Below, piece after piece: positions 62,847-64,000 of a stretch of DNA of 64,000 nt (the first letter of the stretch is position 1; every line of letters begins with the position of its first letter). Both the position numbers and the translations under genes were made by a program. Source of the DNA: Paenibacillus sp. URB8-2 (GTDB lineage: Bacteria; Bacillota; Bacilli; Paenibacillales; Paenibacillaceae). The notes under the pieces are model-generated. The model was not told the origin of the DNA. It was given only the letters and a program-made list of their open reading frames with translations, and ran no database searches. The stretch is from NCBI RefSeq assembly GCF_013393385.1, contig NZ_AP023239.1, positions 1 to 64,000 of the forward strand, read 5' to 3'.

Positions 62847-63785
62847 GTGGAAGCTCTGGCGCTGGAGCGCAAGCAAGAACAGAACCGTGAACTGCGTGAA
62901 CGTCTTGAACATCTGAAGAAGGAACGGAATGCTATCATCTTGGCTCATTATTACCAGCGCGATGAAATTCAGGAAGTTGCCGATTTCCGGGGGGACTCTT
63001 TTTTATTGGCTCAAAAGGCCGCGGCGACAGATGCGGAAGTCATTGTGTTCTGCGGCGTTCACTTTATGGGTGAAAGCGCCAAAATTTTGGCGCCTGACAA
63101 GACGGTCCTTATTCCCGACGAGCGCGCCGGCTGTCCTATGGCCGATATGGTCAACGTGGACGGTCTTCGCAAGCTGAAAGCGAAGCATCCGAACGCCAAA
63201 GTGGTCACCTACATCAACTCCTCTGCCGAAATCAAAGCGGAGACGGATATATGTTGTACTTCCGCCAATGCCGTTCGGGTTATCGAGTCGCTGGATGCGG
63301 AAGAAATCATCTGGGTTCCGGATAAGAACCTGGGCCACTACGTTCAGGAGAAAACCGGCAAGAAGCTGATCATTTGGGAAGGTTACTGCAATACCCATGA
63401 TATGCTTACGGTCAAGGATGTTGTGGAAATGAAGGCCAAGTATCCGAATGCCCAGTTTGTCGTTCACCCCGAGTGCCGACCGGAAGTCGTGGCTATGGGC
63501 GACTTTGTCGGCAGCACTACCGCCATTATCGATTACTGCAAGAAATCGGACGTTCAGGAATTTATCGTGGGGACCGAGGACGGCACAGGCTATCAGCTGC
63601 GCAAGGACAGTCCCGATAAAGACTTCCATTTTGCCTCCAAGTTCCTGGTATGCCCTAATATGAAAGTCAACAATCTCAAAAAATTGGTAAAATGCCTGGA
63701 GACGATGAAGCCGCAGATTTATGTGCCGCCCGCTGTCGCAGACAAAGCCAGAAAATCCCTAGAGCGCATGCTACAAGTCCGGTAG
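62847..63785 (+). CDS. nadA: Quinolinate synthase A
   Basis: The 312-residue [4Fe-4S] enzyme condenses iminoaspartate and DHAP to quinolinate in NAD synthesis. HYYQRDEIQEVADFRGDS, the first conserved Cys in VFCGVHFMGESAKIL, CCTSANA, HPECRPEV and the final cluster Cys in FLVCPNMK are visible. The start is a GTG with AAGGGGG upstream. nadB begins 41 bases after the stop, so an operon is expected, probably continuing to nadC beyond the window. Confidence 0.96.
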   Translation: MEALALERKQEQNRELRERLEHLKKERNAIILAHYYQRDEIQEVADFRGDSFLLAQKAAATDAEVIVFCGVHFMGESAKILAPDKTVLIPDERAGCPMADMVNVDGLRKLKAKHPNAKVVTYINSSAEIKAETDICCTSANAVRVIESLDAEEIIWVPDKNLGHYVQEKTGKKLIIWEGYCNTHDMLTVKDVVEMKAKYPNAQFVVHPECRPEVVAMGDFVGSTTAIIDYCKKSDVQEFIVGTEDGTGYQLRKDSPDKDFHFASKFLVCPNMKVNNLKKLVKCLETMKPQIYVPPAVADKARKSLERMLQVR

Positions 63786-63825
63786 CATGCGCTACTCTTT
63801 CATTGAAACAGGTGAATAAGCGGTC

Positions 63826-64000
63826 ATGATTCCACAATATTTGGTTGATTTCGACCTGCGGGAGCTCCCAACCGTAGAAACAGATTGCATCGTCATCGGC
63901 TCCGGCATTGCCGGACTGTTCACAGCTATCAAGGCCAGTGAGGATCGGCGGGTCATTATGATTACGAAGAAGTCGCTGATGGAGAGCAACACGCGTTATG
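63826..64000 (+). CDS. nadB: L-aspartate oxidase, N-terminal fragment (cut by window end)
   Basis: The ATG at 63826 opens a frame beginning MIPQYLVDFDLRELPTVETD and reaching the FAD-binding dinucleotide motif IVIGSGIAGLFTAIKA, then IMITKKSLMESNTRY at the window edge. This is the start of NadB, which oxidises L-aspartate to iminoaspartate for NadA. AGGTGA lies 10 bases before the start. Only 58 residues are visible. Confidence 0.9.
   Translation, partial: MIPQYLVDFDLRELPTVETDCIVIGSGIAGLFTAIKASEDRRVIMITKKSLMESNTRY

Overview
This window looks like the replication-origin end of the chromosome of a Paenibacillus-like, endospore-forming member of the Bacillales. It opens on the GTG start of dnaA and then follows the classic Bacillus origin-proximal gene order almost without interruption: dnaA-dnaN-yaaA-recF-remB-gyrB-gyrA, an rRNA operon, csfB-yaaO-tmk-darA-yaaR-holB-ricT-yabA-yabB-rsmI-abrB-tatD-yabE-rnmV-rsmA-yabG-veg-sspF-ispE-purR-spoVG-glmU-prs-pth-fin-mfd-prsA-like-spoVT-spoVB-like-mazG-HU-rqcP-yabP-yabQ-divIC-S1 protein-spoIIE-yabS-yabT-tilS-hpt-ftsH-nadA-nadB (cut by the window edge). 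The assignment to Paenibacillus rests on recalled 16S features, protein style and synteny; no database search was possible.

Regions. 1-10.4 kb: initiation and topology genes, with a recognisable unwinding site (DnaA boxes, GC block, DnaA-trios, AT-rich tract) between dnaA and dnaN, a second DnaA-box cluster at yaaA, and a reverse-strand YheC/YheD ATP-grasp gene between gyrB and gyrA. 10.5-17 kb: an HD-GYP protein, then a 16S-23S-5S operon with twin sigma-A promoters, two boxA copies and long processing stems, without spacer tRNAs. 17-27 kb: small accessory genes, a frame-broken yaaO, and the tmk-to-rsmI housekeeping cluster. 27-31 kb: a gene-poor stretch with roughly 75-bp repeats, abrB under an apparent Spo0A-repressed promoter, an HD phosphohydrolase, tatD, and a c-di-AMP (ydaO-type) riboswitch before yabE. 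31-47 kb: rRNA maturation, sporulation genes, isoprenoid, purine and cell-wall precursor genes, mfd and a PrsA-like foldase. 47-58 kb: spore-cortex and sporulation genes around spoIIE. 58-64 kb: tilS, hpt, ftsH and the start of the NAD operon.

The genes combine replication and repair, translation-factor maturation, precursor supply (UDP-GlcNAc, PRPP, IPP, NAD) and an unusually dense set of sporulation regulators (CsfB, Fin, SpoVG, SpoVT, SpoIIE, AbrB, RicT, YabG, SspF, YabP/Q). Several stage-specific promoters can be read directly: sigma-H at spoVG, sigma-G at sspF and spoVT, probable sigma-K at yabG, probable sigma-F at fin, and a long-spacer Spo0A/sigma-A promoter at spoIIE.

Most coding content is conserved core. 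The least explained items are non-coding: a recurring hairpin family before recF, yaaR, ricT and mfd; the folded leader of mfd; the triple repeat downstream of rsmI; and a 0A-box cluster before the HD phosphohydrolase. No new defence or biosynthetic system, CRISPR array, prophage or insertion sequence was seen.
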